Source of the DNA: Acidobacteriaceae bacterium
GTDB lineage: Bacteria > Acidobacteriota > Terriglobia > Terriglobales > Acidobacteriaceae
Direction of reading: 5' to 3'
Length of the DNA: 64,000 nucleotides
NCBI GenBank assembly: GCA_003168355.1
Contig: PMSQ01000071.1
Coordinates: 80,544 to 144,543, forward strand
This document shows positions 44,888-53,840 of the stretch, piece by piece. Numbering within the stretch: the first letter of the stretch is position 1; the number at the start of each line of letters is the position of its first letter. Below the pieces are notes generated by a model that did not search any database, was not told the DNA's origin, and saw only the letters and a program-made list of their open reading frames with translations. The position numbers and the translations under genes are program-made.

Positions 44888-44933
44888 CGGGCGCATCAAC
44901 AATTAGGAAATTTCTGCATTGGAAAGAGTCACT

Positions 44934-47900
44934 ATGCCAAGTCGCATACTGTGGGCGCTGCTTCTCTCGGTAGGCCTCCTTGTTTCTGCCTCCTCTTCTC
45001 TCTACGCTCAAAGTACATACGGCTCCATAACCGGCTCCGTCACCGATACTTCGGGAGCTGTCGTTACGGACGCCAAGGTGACCCTGACCAACCTGGGCAC
45101 CGCCGAGAAGCGCACCCAATCCAGTGGCAGCGACGGACTCTTCACCTTTGTGAACCTTTTCCCCGCCCAATACAGGATTGACGTGGAAAAACAAGGGTTC
45201 AAGCACTTCGTGCGCGCGGACCTTATGGTCCAAGTGCAGCAGGACACGCACATTGATGCCGCCCTGCAACCCGGTGAGGTCAGCCAGGTTGTCGAAGTGA
45301 CCGGCGAAACCCCGTTGCTCCAAGCTGAGACTTCCTCGCTTGGCCAGGTCGTGGAACAGCGCCAGGCCAACGAACTCCCCTTGAACGGGCGCAATATCTT
45401 CAACCTGATTACGTCTTCCCCCGCAGCCGTCGCTCAGGGCGGCTCCGGCGGAACGCCCGTGAGCCAGAACCCATTCAGCTGGGGCAACTACCAGGTCGGC
45501 GGTTCTTTCGGTAATCAGAGCGCCGAGTACCTGGATGGTCAACCCCTCAACATCGGCTACATCAACCTGCCGATCATTATTCCGACCCAGGACTCGGTCG
45601 GCGAATTCAAGGTTCAATACAATGACCTGGGCGCGGACTGGGGAAAGTTCTCCGGTGGCGTGGTCAATCTGAGCACCAAGTCCGGCAGCAACAAATTCCA
45701 TGGTTCCGGTTATGAGTACCTGCGCAACAAGGCGCTGAACTCCAACGAGTACTTCAACAAGGGATTAGAAATAGCGAATGCCCAGCCCAATACCCCGCCG
45801 CCCTATGTGCAGAACCAGTACGGGTTCACTTTCGGCGGACCGGTGATCAAAGATAAGACCTTCTTTTTTGTGAGCTGGGAGCAATTCCGTTTGCGAACCG
45901 GCTCGGTGCTTACCACCACGGTTCCCGTTACGGCGTCCAGCGCTTTCGCCACCGGCGGAATGCGGCAAGGCGACTTCTCCTCCTTGTGTACGGCAGGCTT
46001 CACCGCCGGTATCTGCGCCGACCCGACTCAGCAGATTTACGACCCATACACGGTAAACTTGACCACCGGCATTCGCCAACCCTACTTGAATAACCAGATC
46101 CCACAGGCAGAGTGGAGCCAGGCAACGACAAAAATGTGGGACACGTATTTTATTCCACCCAACCTATCCGGGAACGTCAACAATTTCACCAGCGCCAGCA
46201 GTTCCGGTGGCAACACCAACCAATTTGTAGCCCGCGGAGACCAGGTTATTTCCAGCAACACGCGCCTGTTCGCGCGCTTCAGTTATTTTGGCTTGCTTGA
46301 TTTACCCACCAATCCATTTGGTACGGGCCTTTGCAACGATCGTTGCGCCGAGGATTACCACACGAAGGCCCTGGCGATTGGTATCAACCATACCTTCACG
46401 CCTACCACCATCCTCGACGTTAATTTTGCAGGCAGTCGATTTATCTATGCCCGAGCTCCTATCCTGTCAGGTTTCGACCTCACCAGCCTTGGCTGGTCGG
46501 CAGCCTACAACAGTCCCGCCCCCGCCATCCGTACCCCTCCGACGCCGGCTTTCCCCTTCCCTGATGATGTCGGCAGGTCGCAGGGCAACAGCGCCATTGG
46601 AGATCACAACACCCAGTACAATATCTCACCGCAACTTACTATGATCCGCGGCAAGCATACGTTTCAAGTCGGTGGCCAGTACGAGTTGGGCCTGGATAAC
46701 TACTATCAAACCAACATCGCCAGTGGAGCTTTCGGCTTCGGCGGCGTCTGGACGTCGAGCACCGGCGGAAGCAATCTTGTGACTTGCACGAATTGCGCAT
46801 TCGCGGATTTCCTGCTGGGCCTTTCCGAGAATCAGGGAACTTTCGTCAACCAGACCGAGGGTGCGGCGCAGGTGCCAGCTCTCACCGCTGGCAAGCAAAC
46901 CTATCGTGCCTTGTACGTCAATGACACTTGGCACGCAAGAAGCAAGCTCACCTTGAACCTTGGGCTGCGCTACGAGCTTCCCGGTACATGGTCGGAGCGC
47001 TACAAGCGGCTGAGCTACTGGGATCCCGCCGCCACCAACGCCACGGTCGCGGGTTGCGGCGGCACAGGAACAACGTGTCCCGGCGATGCCGAGCTCGTGG
47101 GAACTGGCCCGAACTCGAGCGACAACAACCTTCCCTTGGATAAGAAGGCGTTCTCGCCGCGGCTCGGCTTCGCCTACAGCTTGAACGAGAAAACCGTAAT
47201 CCGCGGCGGCTACGGGGTGTTCTTCATTCCGAACTATGTGTCGTTCGGGCTGAATCCGGACAACGATGTGATCAACCTCGCAACCACGCCATTTGTCGCT
47301 ACCACCGACTCTTACATCACCCCCTTCAGCACGTTGAACGGAAACAACTGCGCCTTCACCGGCACTCCCAGCTTGGCCAACTTTAGTTGCGCGAGCAACG
47401 CCGGACCGTTTGGTGCGGGAGGCATCGGGCTGCCGCCGGGGCGGAGTGTGAGCGCTTCTATCACCGCCGCCGCGAACGGTTCACCCACCTTGGCGCCGTG
47501 GGCCGATCCAAAGTACGGATACGTCGAGCAGTACAACCTCGACATTCAGCGTCAGTTGCCCGCCGGGTTCTTTGCCGATGTGGCCTACGCCGGCTCCCAC
47601 GGCGTGCATCTGGAGCAATACAACACGGATATCAACCAGATACCCGACTCTTTCCTGTCCCAGACCACGGCCCTCACCACACCGATTACTAACCCTCTGG
47701 TTGGAAGTCCCTACTCTGGCCTGAACGGACTGACAATCCCCGCAGGCCAGCTTGATCGGCCCTATCCGGAGTACAACAACATCTCTCTTGCCGGATACGG
47801 CTGTTGCAGCAGCACGTACAACTCACTGCAGGCGACCGTAACCCGAAGATTCCAGGGCGGCGGCACGCTGCTGGCGGCCTACACTAACTCCAAGCTGCTC

Positions 47901-48599
47901 AGCAATACCGACACACTCACCAGTTGGTTGGAAGGTGGATCGTCGGGAACGGGAGGCGTTGGAGGGGTCCAGGACTGGAACAATCTGGCGGGAGAAAAAT
48001 CACTTTCTTCCCAGGATGTTTCGCAACGGCTGGTCATCAGCTACGTGCTTGATCTGCCTTTCGGCCACGGCAAAGCGTACCTTGCAGGAATGACCGGCAT
48101 TGCCGACAAGGTAGTTTCCGGTTGGGGCGTGGACGGTATCACCACCTTCCAGAGGGGCTTCCCGCTGAAGATCAGCTATTCCGGCTCCACGCCGGCAGAA
48201 GCAGCCAACCTGGGCATCGCAAACGTACGTCCCGATGTCGTTCCCGGATGTGACAAGAAATCGAACGGCGGCACCGTTGCTCAGTGGTTCAACACCAGTT
48301 GCTTCCTTACTCCGCCAGACTGGGGATTCGGCGACGAATCGCGGGTAGACTCAGTCCTTCGCGGTGACGGGGCCAAGAACTTTGACTTCGCCATCTTCAA
48401 GAGGACCACGATTGCCGAGAGAGTCGGCGTCGAGTTCCGGACAGAATTCTTCAACCTGTTCAACCATCCCCAGTTCGGGATTCCAGGAGAGGGATTCAAT
48501 GGCACCCCCACGGGTTCCGGGAACAACGGCTTCGGAGTGGTAAATAATACCTATGGCAATCCACGTCTGATTCAGTTCGCGATGAAAATCGAGTTCTAA
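44934..48599 (+). CDS. TonB-dependent receptor, Oar-like, with carboxypeptidase-regulatory-like domain
   Basis: The 1221-residue outer-membrane protein has a signal peptide (LWALLLSVGLLVSASSSLYA), an N-terminal Ig-like domain (GSITGSVTDTSGAVVTDAKV), a plug domain (around LNGRNIFNLI and EYLDGQPLN) and a long beta-barrel ending in Phe (FAMKIEF). Such receptors take up large substrates using TonB energy and are numerous in Acidobacteriota. ATG at 44934 (GGAAAGAG upstream) is preferred over TTG 44919. The divergent LacI gene and the beta-mannosidase nearby suggest a glycan substrate. Confidence 0.93.
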   Translation: MPSRILWALLLSVGLLVSASSSLYAQSTYGSITGSVTDTSGAVVTDAKVTLTNLGTAEKRTQSSGSDGLFTFVNLFPAQYRIDVEKQGFKHFVRADLMVQVQQDTHIDAALQPGEVSQVVEVTGETPLLQAETSSLGQVVEQRQANELPLNGRNIFNLITSSPAAVAQGGSGGTPVSQNPFSWGNYQVGGSFGNQSAEYLDGQPLNIGYINLPIIIPTQDSVGEFKVQYNDLGADWGKFSGGVVNLSTKSGSNKFHGSGYEYLRNKALNSNEYFNKGLEIANAQPNTPPPYVQNQYGFTFGGPVIKDKTFFFVSWEQFRLRTGSVLTTTVPVTASSAFATGGMRQGDFSSLCTAGFTAGICADPTQQIYDPYTVNLTTGIRQPYLNNQIPQAEWSQATTKMWDTYFIPPNLSGNVNNFTSASSSGGNTNQFVARGDQVISSNTRLFARFSYFGLLDLPTNPFGTGLCNDRCAEDYHTKALAIGINHTFTPTTILDVNFAGSRFIYARAPILSGFDLTSLGWSAAYNSPAPAIRTPPTPAFPFPDDVGRSQGNSAIGDHNTQYNISPQLTMIRGKHTFQVGGQYELGLDNYYQTNIASGAFGFGGVWTSSTGGSNLVTCTNCAFADFLLGLSENQGTFVNQTEGAAQVPALTAGKQTYRALYVNDTWHARSKLTLNLGLRYELPGTWSERYKRLSYWDPAATNATVAGCGGTGTTCPGDAELVGTGPNSSDNNLPLDKKAFSPRLGFAYSLNEKTVIRGGYGVFFIPNYVSFGLNPDNDVINLATTPFVATTDSYITPFSTLNGNNCAFTGTPSLANFSCASNAGPFGAGGIGLPPGRSVSASITAAANGSPTLAPWADPKYGYVEQYNLDIQRQLPAGFFADVAYAGSHGVHLEQYNTDINQIPDSFLSQTTALTTPITNPLVGSPYSGLNGLTIPAGQLDRPYPEYNNISLAGYGCCSSTYNSLQATVTRRFQGGGTLLAAYTNSKLLSNTDTLTSWLEGGSSGTGGVGGVQDWNNLAGEKSLSSQDVSQRLVISYVLDLPFGHGKAYLAGMTGIADKVVSGWGVDGITTFQRGFPLKISYSGSTPAEAANLGIANVRPDVVPGCDKKSNGGTVAQWFNTSCFLTPPDWGFGDESRVDSVLRGDGAKNFDFAIFKRTTIAERVGVEFRTEFFNLFNHPQFGIPGEGFNGTPTGSGNNGFGVVNNTYGNPRLIQFAMKIEF

Positions 48600-48615
48600 G
48601 TGGTCGCGCATTTAC

Positions 48616-48647
48616 CGGGCTGGGCATTTTGCCCAGCCCGTTTTTTT
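48616..48647 (+). terminator. Rho-independent terminator of the TonB receptor gene
   Basis: Perfect 10-base arms CGGGCTGGGC and GCCCAGCCCG with an ATTTT loop, followed by seven T residues, 17 bases after the stop codon. Confidence 0.95.
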
Positions 48648-48708
48648 GTGGCTCTCGCAGGCGCTATCTCACTACCGAGGCGAGGGAACCGTTGTATCCT
48701 TCCCACGT

Positions 48709-49128
48709 ATGAGAACACTCCAAACCCTCGACTACTCCGAAGCCAAACGCGCCCTCGATCTCGTCGTCGAAAAAGCTTTGCAGATGCAGAAGGCCGCCGC
48801 CGTCGCCGTCGCCGATTCGCACGGCGACCTTATTTGTTTTGCTCGCATGGACGGTGCTCCCGTCTCTTCCATCCGTATCGCCATGAATAAAGCCTGGACC
48901 GCCGCCCGCGAGCGCAAACCAACCAGGGAAATCGGAGAGAAAATCAAACACCCGGAAAAAGGCCACGACATTGCCTACTACGGCGATCCCAACTATGTCG
49001 GCTGGGGCGGCGGGATTCCAGTCAGGAAGAACGGCGAAGTCGTTGGAGCGGTCGCCGTCAGCGGCCTCTCCTCGACCGAAGACATCACCCTGGCCACACT
49101 CGGCGTCGAACTGCTAGCCAACTCTTAA
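48709..49128 (+). CDS. GlcG/HbpS-family protein
   Basis: The 139-residue protein has the GlcG/HbpS fold (formerly DUF336): LDYSEAKRALDLVVEKAL, then AVAVADSHGDLICFARMDGA and the C-terminal GGIPVRKNGEVVGAVAVSG. Members bind heme or small ligands, or act as accessory proteins; the function here is unknown. ATG at 48709 fits the family start; an extension to 48646 would cross the terminator T tract. Confidence 0.87.
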   Translation: MRTLQTLDYSEAKRALDLVVEKALQMQKAAAVAVADSHGDLICFARMDGAPVSSIRIAMNKAWTAARERKPTREIGEKIKHPEKGHDIAYYGDPNYVGWGGGIPVRKNGEVVGAVAVSGLSSTEDITLATLGVELLANS

Positions 49129-49183
49129 GTGCCGATCTAACAAACTTTGGAAAACTTGGGAATGCTGGCAGTACCATGGAAGA

Positions 49184-49240
49184 GCAGCACTTCAGCGCTG
49201 CGTAAAGTTGATTTGGGTGGCGCAGCGCTTCAGCGCTGCG
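49184..49240. repeat. REP-like palindromic repeats, two copies in tandem
   Basis: A truncated copy (49184-49202, GCAGCACTTCAGCGCTGCG) and a full 28-base copy (49213-49240), identical to 40578-40605, stand 10 bases apart in the 230-base gap before the zinc-ribbon gene. Confidence 0.85.
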
Positions 49241-49361
49241 AAAGGTGAACCCTCCCCCTAACTCCACCTCCAGCCCCGTGTTCGCATTTCGTAACACAAT
49301 TCACTTTCTAGCGCGACGCACAGCAATTGATGAAAAACTCAGTGGCAACTGAGGGGGATGA

Positions 49362-49526
49362 GTGGATCCGAACAACTGCTGCCCGCGCTGCGGCGGTACC
49401 GGATACATTGCCCAGCCGGTGGACATCAGCGGCAAGTCCGAGGGCATTGCATTTATCCGGATGAAGTGTCCGGCCTGCGTCGGCAGTGGTCGGAAAAACT
49501 CGATCCCACCTCCTACCGCGGGCTGA
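49362..49526 (+). CDS. Small four-cysteine zinc-ribbon protein (54 residues)
   Basis: A GTG at 49362, with GAGGGGG five bases upstream, opens a 54-codon frame. It contains two DnaJ-type cysteine motifs, CPRCGGTGY and CPACVGSGR, 25 residues apart, enough for one zinc site, and ends in a Pro-rich tail (PPPTAG). The overlapping longer frames on both strands are Arg/Pro-rich and without similarity. The spacing and glycine pattern make this a real gene, though its function is unknown; such proteins may bind RNA or act as small chaperone-like adaptors. Confidence 0.7.
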   Translation: MDPNNCCPRCGGTGYIAQPVDISGKSEGIAFIRMKCPACVGSGRKNSIPPPTAG

Positions 49527-49676
49527 CCGCACGGCCTGTGGTGCTTGCGAAAACGTACGAGCCCGGGGCGTCATGCTTCCCGCCCTGAAGTGACGGTCCG
49601 GGCCGGACGTTTCTCACGCGCACCAAATCACCCCTACGATGAATTGACTTTCATCCGCCGCCGCACCAGTCCTACT

Positions 49677-50990
49677 TCAAGCGATGCCGGCGGTCTTGCT
49701 GCGGACTCCGCGTCGGCGCGAAGACGCGGTTTCGACGCGATTGCGTCCTGCGGCCTTGGCACGGTAGAGAGCTTTGTCGGCTGCCTGGATAACTTCTTCC
49801 GCCGACGAATTCTCCTGCCTTGAACTAGCAACCCCAATGCTGGCCGTCACCGAAATCTCCGTCGGCGAGGTGGGACGCGAGAGTTGCCGGATGGCATGCC
49901 CGGTTTGGATCCGCCCAGCTTGGATCCGCGCTCGAGTGCCCATGTTTCCCGGTCCTGTCCTTCGGCGGTCTGGGCCGCGCGCCTCCTGCCGGCGCTCTTT
50001 GCCCCGGAGTCTGAGCGTGCCGGCTTCAATGTCGGCGCGCAGCTTTTCCAGAGGATCCAGCACGTCAACCGTCGTCTTGCCGGGAAACAGGATTGCAAAC
50101 TCTTCTCCCCCGCACCGGTAGGCTTTTCCTCCGCCCGACACTCTCGCCAGCTTTGAGGCAACCAGACGCAATACCTGATCTCCCGCATCATGACCGTAGG
50201 TGTCGTTGCATCGTTTGAAGTGATCGATGTCGACCATGGCAATGGAATACGGTGGATCGAGGCGAAGTAGGGCATCGTGGAACGCGCGGCGCGAAGGCAG
50301 CGTGGTTAGTTCGTCGTGATAGGCCAGCAGGTAGGAAGTCTCAACGATAGAAGCCGCCAGTAAGAAGGCGGCGGTGGCGAAGTAAGCCGCCGGGATTCGC
50401 CCCGCTCCTCCGAACCGCAGCGCCAGAAAGCAGCTCGCCAGCGCCCAGAGAAGGCCGTTCTCCACCGGCCTGTGAAATAGCAGAAAGCGTATGAGCAGCA
50501 CCACGGCTGCGCCTGCGAATGCCAGCACCGTGGCAAAAGGCAACGGAGCAGGCGCAGCAGCATGGTGCAACCCATGCGCGCCGCTCAGCGCATCCGGCCG
50601 GCAAAGCACGGCTACGATTACAGACTCGACAAACAGCAGCAAGGCTGGAGGCGCGCCGCTCGAAAAGGTGAATCCCTTTTCGTGCTCAAGTGAGAGAAGA
50701 ACAAAGTTGAAAGGCAGGAGCAGACCCACCGCCGCAAGGGCGATGCTTCCCGGTCCGCTGGTTGCGGCATGCCCGGAAGAAAAGTATGCGATCGCCTGCT
50801 GCCCGAGGAACAGAACCAGCACGGCGAAGAAGATGCGGCTGGAATGAAATCGCCAGGCCATCAGAAGGCCCGCGATCAATGCACCATAAAGCGCAAAAGT
50901 GACGAGCGCCGCGCTGGGGGTAACCAGGCCGGCGTGCAGCAACACCGCCGCCGCCAGAAGACAAATCCCGGGCGTCAGCAGGGACTTCAT
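49677..50990 (-). CDS. Membrane-bound diguanylate cyclase (GGDEF)
   Basis: The 437-residue protein has about six or seven membrane helices in its first 220 residues, then a GGDEF domain: DELTTLPSRRAF, MVDIDHFKRCNDTYGHDAGD and the active-site GGEEF at 294-298, and SIGVAS. It should make c-di-GMP. No RxxD inhibitory site precedes GGEEF. An Arg-rich insertion of about 50 residues, between LEKLRADIEA and SVTASIGVAS, is unusual. The gene is divergent from the propeller protein gene. Confidence 0.88.
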   Translation of the reverse strand: MKSLLTPGICLLAAAVLLHAGLVTPSAALVTFALYGALIAGLLMAWRFHSSRIFFAVLVLFLGQQAIAYFSSGHAATSGPGSIALAAVGLLLPFNFVLLSLEHEKGFTFSSGAPPALLLFVESVIVAVLCRPDALSGAHGLHHAAAPAPLPFATVLAFAGAAVVLLIRFLLFHRPVENGLLWALASCFLALRFGGAGRIPAAYFATAAFLLAASIVETSYLLAYHDELTTLPSRRAFHDALLRLDPPYSIAMVDIDHFKRCNDTYGHDAGDQVLRLVASKLARVSGGGKAYRCGGEEFAILFPGKTTVDVLDPLEKLRADIEAGTLRLRGKERRQEARGPDRRRTGPGNMGTRARIQAGRIQTGHAIRQLSRPTSPTEISVTASIGVASSRQENSSAEEVIQAADKALYRAKAAGRNRVETASSRRRGVRSKTAGIA

Positions 50991-51378
50991 CGATGTTGGG
51001 CTCCAGCAGTCAGTTGCGCGGGTCTCCGGCTGCAGATTCTCTTCTTCAGATTATCTCTGGACTGCGGGCTGAGAGGAATTGGCCGCGGGGGTTCGGCGAG
51101 CCTCTGGACCGGCCTCCACAACATGCAAATTATTTCATGCTGTCAGCAACAGCCAGATGGGGTATGATCACTGCCGTTTGCCGCGTACTGGTAAGCTTGC
51201 ACGGCAATTCTCGCCAGCACCCGCCACCCCCCAGCGAACGCTGGATTTGCAACGCAATCGCTTCATCTGAGTGAGAAGATTCTTGGTTTGGCGTCAATAT
51301 TCGCTCCGTTCACGACTGGCAGTCGCGAGGTATGAAACGCGCCAGCCGATCTCAGCACTATTCAATCGAGGAGTTCAA
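50991..51378. other. Divergent intergenic region
   Basis: These 388 bases separate the cyclase gene (minus) and the propeller gene (plus). A plus-strand promoter is predicted at 51140-51168, giving a leader of about 200 bases with no recognisable riboswitch. The rest shows nothing clear. Confidence 0.45.
51140..51168 (+). promoter_or_regulatory. Putative sigma-70-type promoter
   Basis: CTGTCA (51140-51145) and TATGAT (51163-51168) are 17 bases apart upstream of the secreted propeller protein gene. Confidence 0.45.
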
Positions 51379-53256
51379 ATGACCCGTAAGTCCCGGATAT
51401 TGGCAGCAGTGATCCTGGTTCTCAGCCTTCAGTTCATTCACGCAGTTGCACAGGATGCTCGCGGCACGCAGGAAGCTGCGCGGCCCGGCGCGGTTCAGCC
51501 CCTCGTCGTCGAGGCAATCCCAGCAGAGTTGGTCCTCAAATTTAATCCCGCCGCCGTCGGTATTGCAGCGTCTTCCGCGCAGAAGCTTACCGCCAGCTTC
51601 GAGGTCTCCGGCTATAGCGGCAGCTTCACCCCGACGGCAACCCTGCATTACGGCCATGATTACTCACTCGGCGCAATTAGTTGCAAAGTCAGCGGTAGCA
51701 CAGAGACTTGTAAGGTGACGGTTTCGTTTCTGCCCACTCTGCCTGGCGCTCGCAAAGACGCTCTGCTTCTGATGGACGGTGCCGCTACCCTCGCCACCGT
51801 GCTGCTCGGCGGCACCGGCCAGGCCCCGTTATCGCTCATACAGCCGGGCATCGTGACCAGCCCCGTGACCGACGCCGGCAGCTCCGATTACATATATCAA
51901 TCTGTAGTGGACGAGAACGGGACGGTGTACTTTGTCTCCGACGACAGCAATGCAGTTTTTAGCTACACCAAGGCGGGCGTTCTGACGCCGTTGCCAATCA
52001 CTGGGCTCAACTCCCCGCATGCCATCGCCATTGATGGCGCCGGAACCCTCTATATTGCCCAGAATGCCTTCGGCACAGAGATTGTGACCTACACCGCCGG
52101 CGGAGCGCAGGGCACGATCACCGTAGTTCCACCTGCGCCGCCATACGTTCCTTGCTCAAGTTTTGAATATCTATATTCCGTGGCCGTCGATCAGGCGGGA
52201 AATCTCTTTGTCCTGGAAATCGAGTGCGGTGAGATTTTTGAGCTCAAAGCGAATGGAACCTACGTGACGACCGCAATTAATCCTTCGATGATTCAACCTT
52301 CCGAGATTGCCGTCGACGCAAATGACAACCTCTTCATCGGCGGATACGACATTAATAGGCTAACCGCCGGCGGCGTCCAGACTCAGATCAATACCGTTGG
52401 CGCCCTCGATGGTGTTCCAGTCGACGCAGCCGATACTGTTTATGCCACCAGGTACACCGGCTTTGGTGGCGTGGTGGAGCTGCCGGCATCGGCTTACTCA
52501 ACTCCAATTACCTCCCTTGATTCCGCTGCTTCCCCCCTGGGTGATTCCGTAGCCTCCGACGGCACGGTTTACGTCGGCAACTATTACAACCTCGACAAAG
52601 TAGATCGCTCACAGGGCGCGATCGCATTCGGCGAGCAGAGTGTCGGCGTCGCTAGCGCCGCGGAGGACGTCGGGATCTACAACGGAGGCAATAAATCTCT
52701 CACCGTTTCCGCCATCGCCCACAGCGGCTCCGCCTTCGCGGTAAAGTCCGCCTCTGCGCACACCTGCACCCCAGGCAAGGTAATCGCCCCCGGTGCATAT
52801 TGCCAGGTTGCCGCCACCATGACCGCGCCGCACGCAGGCATTTTCTCGGGATCCATCACCTTCACCACCGATTCCCTGAACACCACCAGCACGGCGCAGA
52901 CGGTTGCGCTCTCCGGATTTGTCTACGGAGTCTACGCCACGCCCTCGCCGTCGTCGCTGACCTTCCCGTCACAGACCGCCGGCACCACCAGTGCTGCGGC
53001 CACCGTGACCCTTACCAATCACGGAGATCTCTATTCCGCCTTCTTCGGCACTCCTGTTTCCAGCAATCCTGTTTTCAACGTCGGGCTTGGCACCTGCACG
53101 GCCTCCGTCGCCGTGGGCGCAAGTTGCAAGCTCAGCGTCACCTTCAGTCCGGCCCTGGCGCAGCCTTACAGCGGCACCGTGACCGTTCCTGTCAGCAGCA
53201 GCGGCGGTGGCACCACCCCCTCGGTCACCTTCAGCGTTAGCGGAACCGGAGATTAA
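51379..53256 (+). CDS. Secreted NHL-type propeller protein with C-terminal choice-of-anchor-D repeats
   Basis: The 625-residue protein starts with a signal peptide (ILAAVILVLSLQFIHAVA). Residues about 150-400 contain repeats such as VAVDQAGNLFVLE, IAVDANDNLFIGG and IAIDGAGTLYIAQN, an NHL/SMP-30-like propeller. The C-terminal 230 residues hold two HYDIN-like Ig units (IAFGEQSVGVASA, LTFPSQTAGTTSA) with disulfide-type cysteines. ATG at 51379 has GAGGAG six bases upstream. It is an extracellular protein of unknown ligand. Confidence 0.85.
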   Translation: MTRKSRILAAVILVLSLQFIHAVAQDARGTQEAARPGAVQPLVVEAIPAELVLKFNPAAVGIAASSAQKLTASFEVSGYSGSFTPTATLHYGHDYSLGAISCKVSGSTETCKVTVSFLPTLPGARKDALLLMDGAATLATVLLGGTGQAPLSLIQPGIVTSPVTDAGSSDYIYQSVVDENGTVYFVSDDSNAVFSYTKAGVLTPLPITGLNSPHAIAIDGAGTLYIAQNAFGTEIVTYTAGGAQGTITVVPPAPPYVPCSSFEYLYSVAVDQAGNLFVLEIECGEIFELKANGTYVTTAINPSMIQPSEIAVDANDNLFIGGYDINRLTAGGVQTQINTVGALDGVPVDAADTVYATRYTGFGGVVELPASAYSTPITSLDSAASPLGDSVASDGTVYVGNYYNLDKVDRSQGAIAFGEQSVGVASAAEDVGIYNGGNKSLTVSAIAHSGSAFAVKSASAHTCTPGKVIAPGAYCQVAATMTAPHAGIFSGSITFTTDSLNTTSTAQTVALSGFVYGVYATPSPSSLTFPSQTAGTTSAAATVTLTNHGDLYSAFFGTPVSSNPVFNVGLGTCTASVAVGASCKLSVTFSPALAQPYSGTVTVPVSSSGGGTTPSVTFSVSGTGD

Positions 53257-53260
53257 GTCG

Positions 53261-53320
53261 AAGTGTGGAACAGCCGAGCTAAGGTGGGAACAGCCGAGCT
53301 AAGGTGGGAACAGTCGAGCG
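53261..53320. repeat. Three tandem 20-base units
   Basis: Units of the form AAGGTGGGAACAGCCGAGCT at 53261-53280, 53281-53300 and 53301-53320 differ by one to four bases. Two hairpins follow directly (GGACAGCCG/CGGCTGTCC at 53346-53367 and GGTCGAGC/GCTCGACC at 53368-53386). Confidence 0.85.
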
Positions 53321-53423
53321 AAGTGGAGGGTCGAGCTAAATGTGGGGACAGCCGCCCTCGGCTGTCCGGTCGAGCGCAGCTCGACCCTCTCTTCGCCGCG
53401 GTCGACAACGCGAGTCAGCCGTC

Positions 53424-53555
53424 GGTAGTGGTGCAGTTTGAAACTTTTCAACGATTGCACCGCTCAGGCGTCATCCCGAAGTCCCGCGTTTTCACCAGCG
53501 GGACGAGGGATCTCCCGTGCGCACACAGCCGCCCCTTTCAAACTGCACCACTACC
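53424..53555. mobile_element. MITE-like element with perfect 20-base terminal inverted repeats
   Basis: GGTAGTGGTGCAGTTTGAAA at 53424-53443 is the exact reverse complement of 53536-53555. The 132-base element encodes nothing and has no obvious target-site duplication. The size and termini fit a non-autonomous miniature element; a matching transposase is not in the window. Confidence 0.65.
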
Positions 53556-53576
53556 CTTTGAGTGTTGCTCTTGATT

Positions 53577-53604
53577 TTGGGTGGCGCAGCACTTCAGCGC
53601 TGCG
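53577..53604. repeat. REP-like palindromic repeat, copy 3
   Basis: Same 28-base unit as 40578-40605 with one base changed (CAGCACTTC for CAGCGCTTC), in the same orientation. Confidence 0.85.
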
Positions 53605-53749
53605 ATCACTGCCCTATTCCTAACTGCGGCTTTAGCCGCTGGGGTAAGCCCCGCTTTTCGCTCCGGCATCGAAAACTTGTCAAGAGGCAGAACCCACATC
53701 ATCGGGCTTAAGTTGCTGACAATATTGGCCAAATATTTCTGGAAAAATG

Positions 53750-53778
53750 TCACATTTACCCTCCAGATGTGATATAAT
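53750..53778 (+). promoter_or_regulatory. Extended -10 promoter with overlapping dyad
   Basis: TGATATAAT (53770-53778) is a perfect extended -10 element. A dyad, TCACAT (53750-53755) and ATGTGA (53767-53772), covers the -35 to -10 interval and could be an operator. Transcription would start near 53785 toward the nuclease gene. Confidence 0.6.
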
Positions 53779-53809
53779 AGTAATATAAGCTAAAACTTTA
53801 AGAAAACAA

Positions 53810-53840
53810 GGCGCGGCCCCTGGGCCGCGCCTTTTCTTTT
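53810..53840. terminator. Terminator hairpin between promoter and nuclease gene
   Basis: Perfect 10-base arms GGCGCGGCCC and GGGCCGCGCC with a 2-base loop, followed by TTTTCTTTT. It stands 25 bases after the predicted start site and 20 bases before the nuclease ATG; T-rich sequence also occurs on the other strand, so it may work in both directions. Confidence 0.8.
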
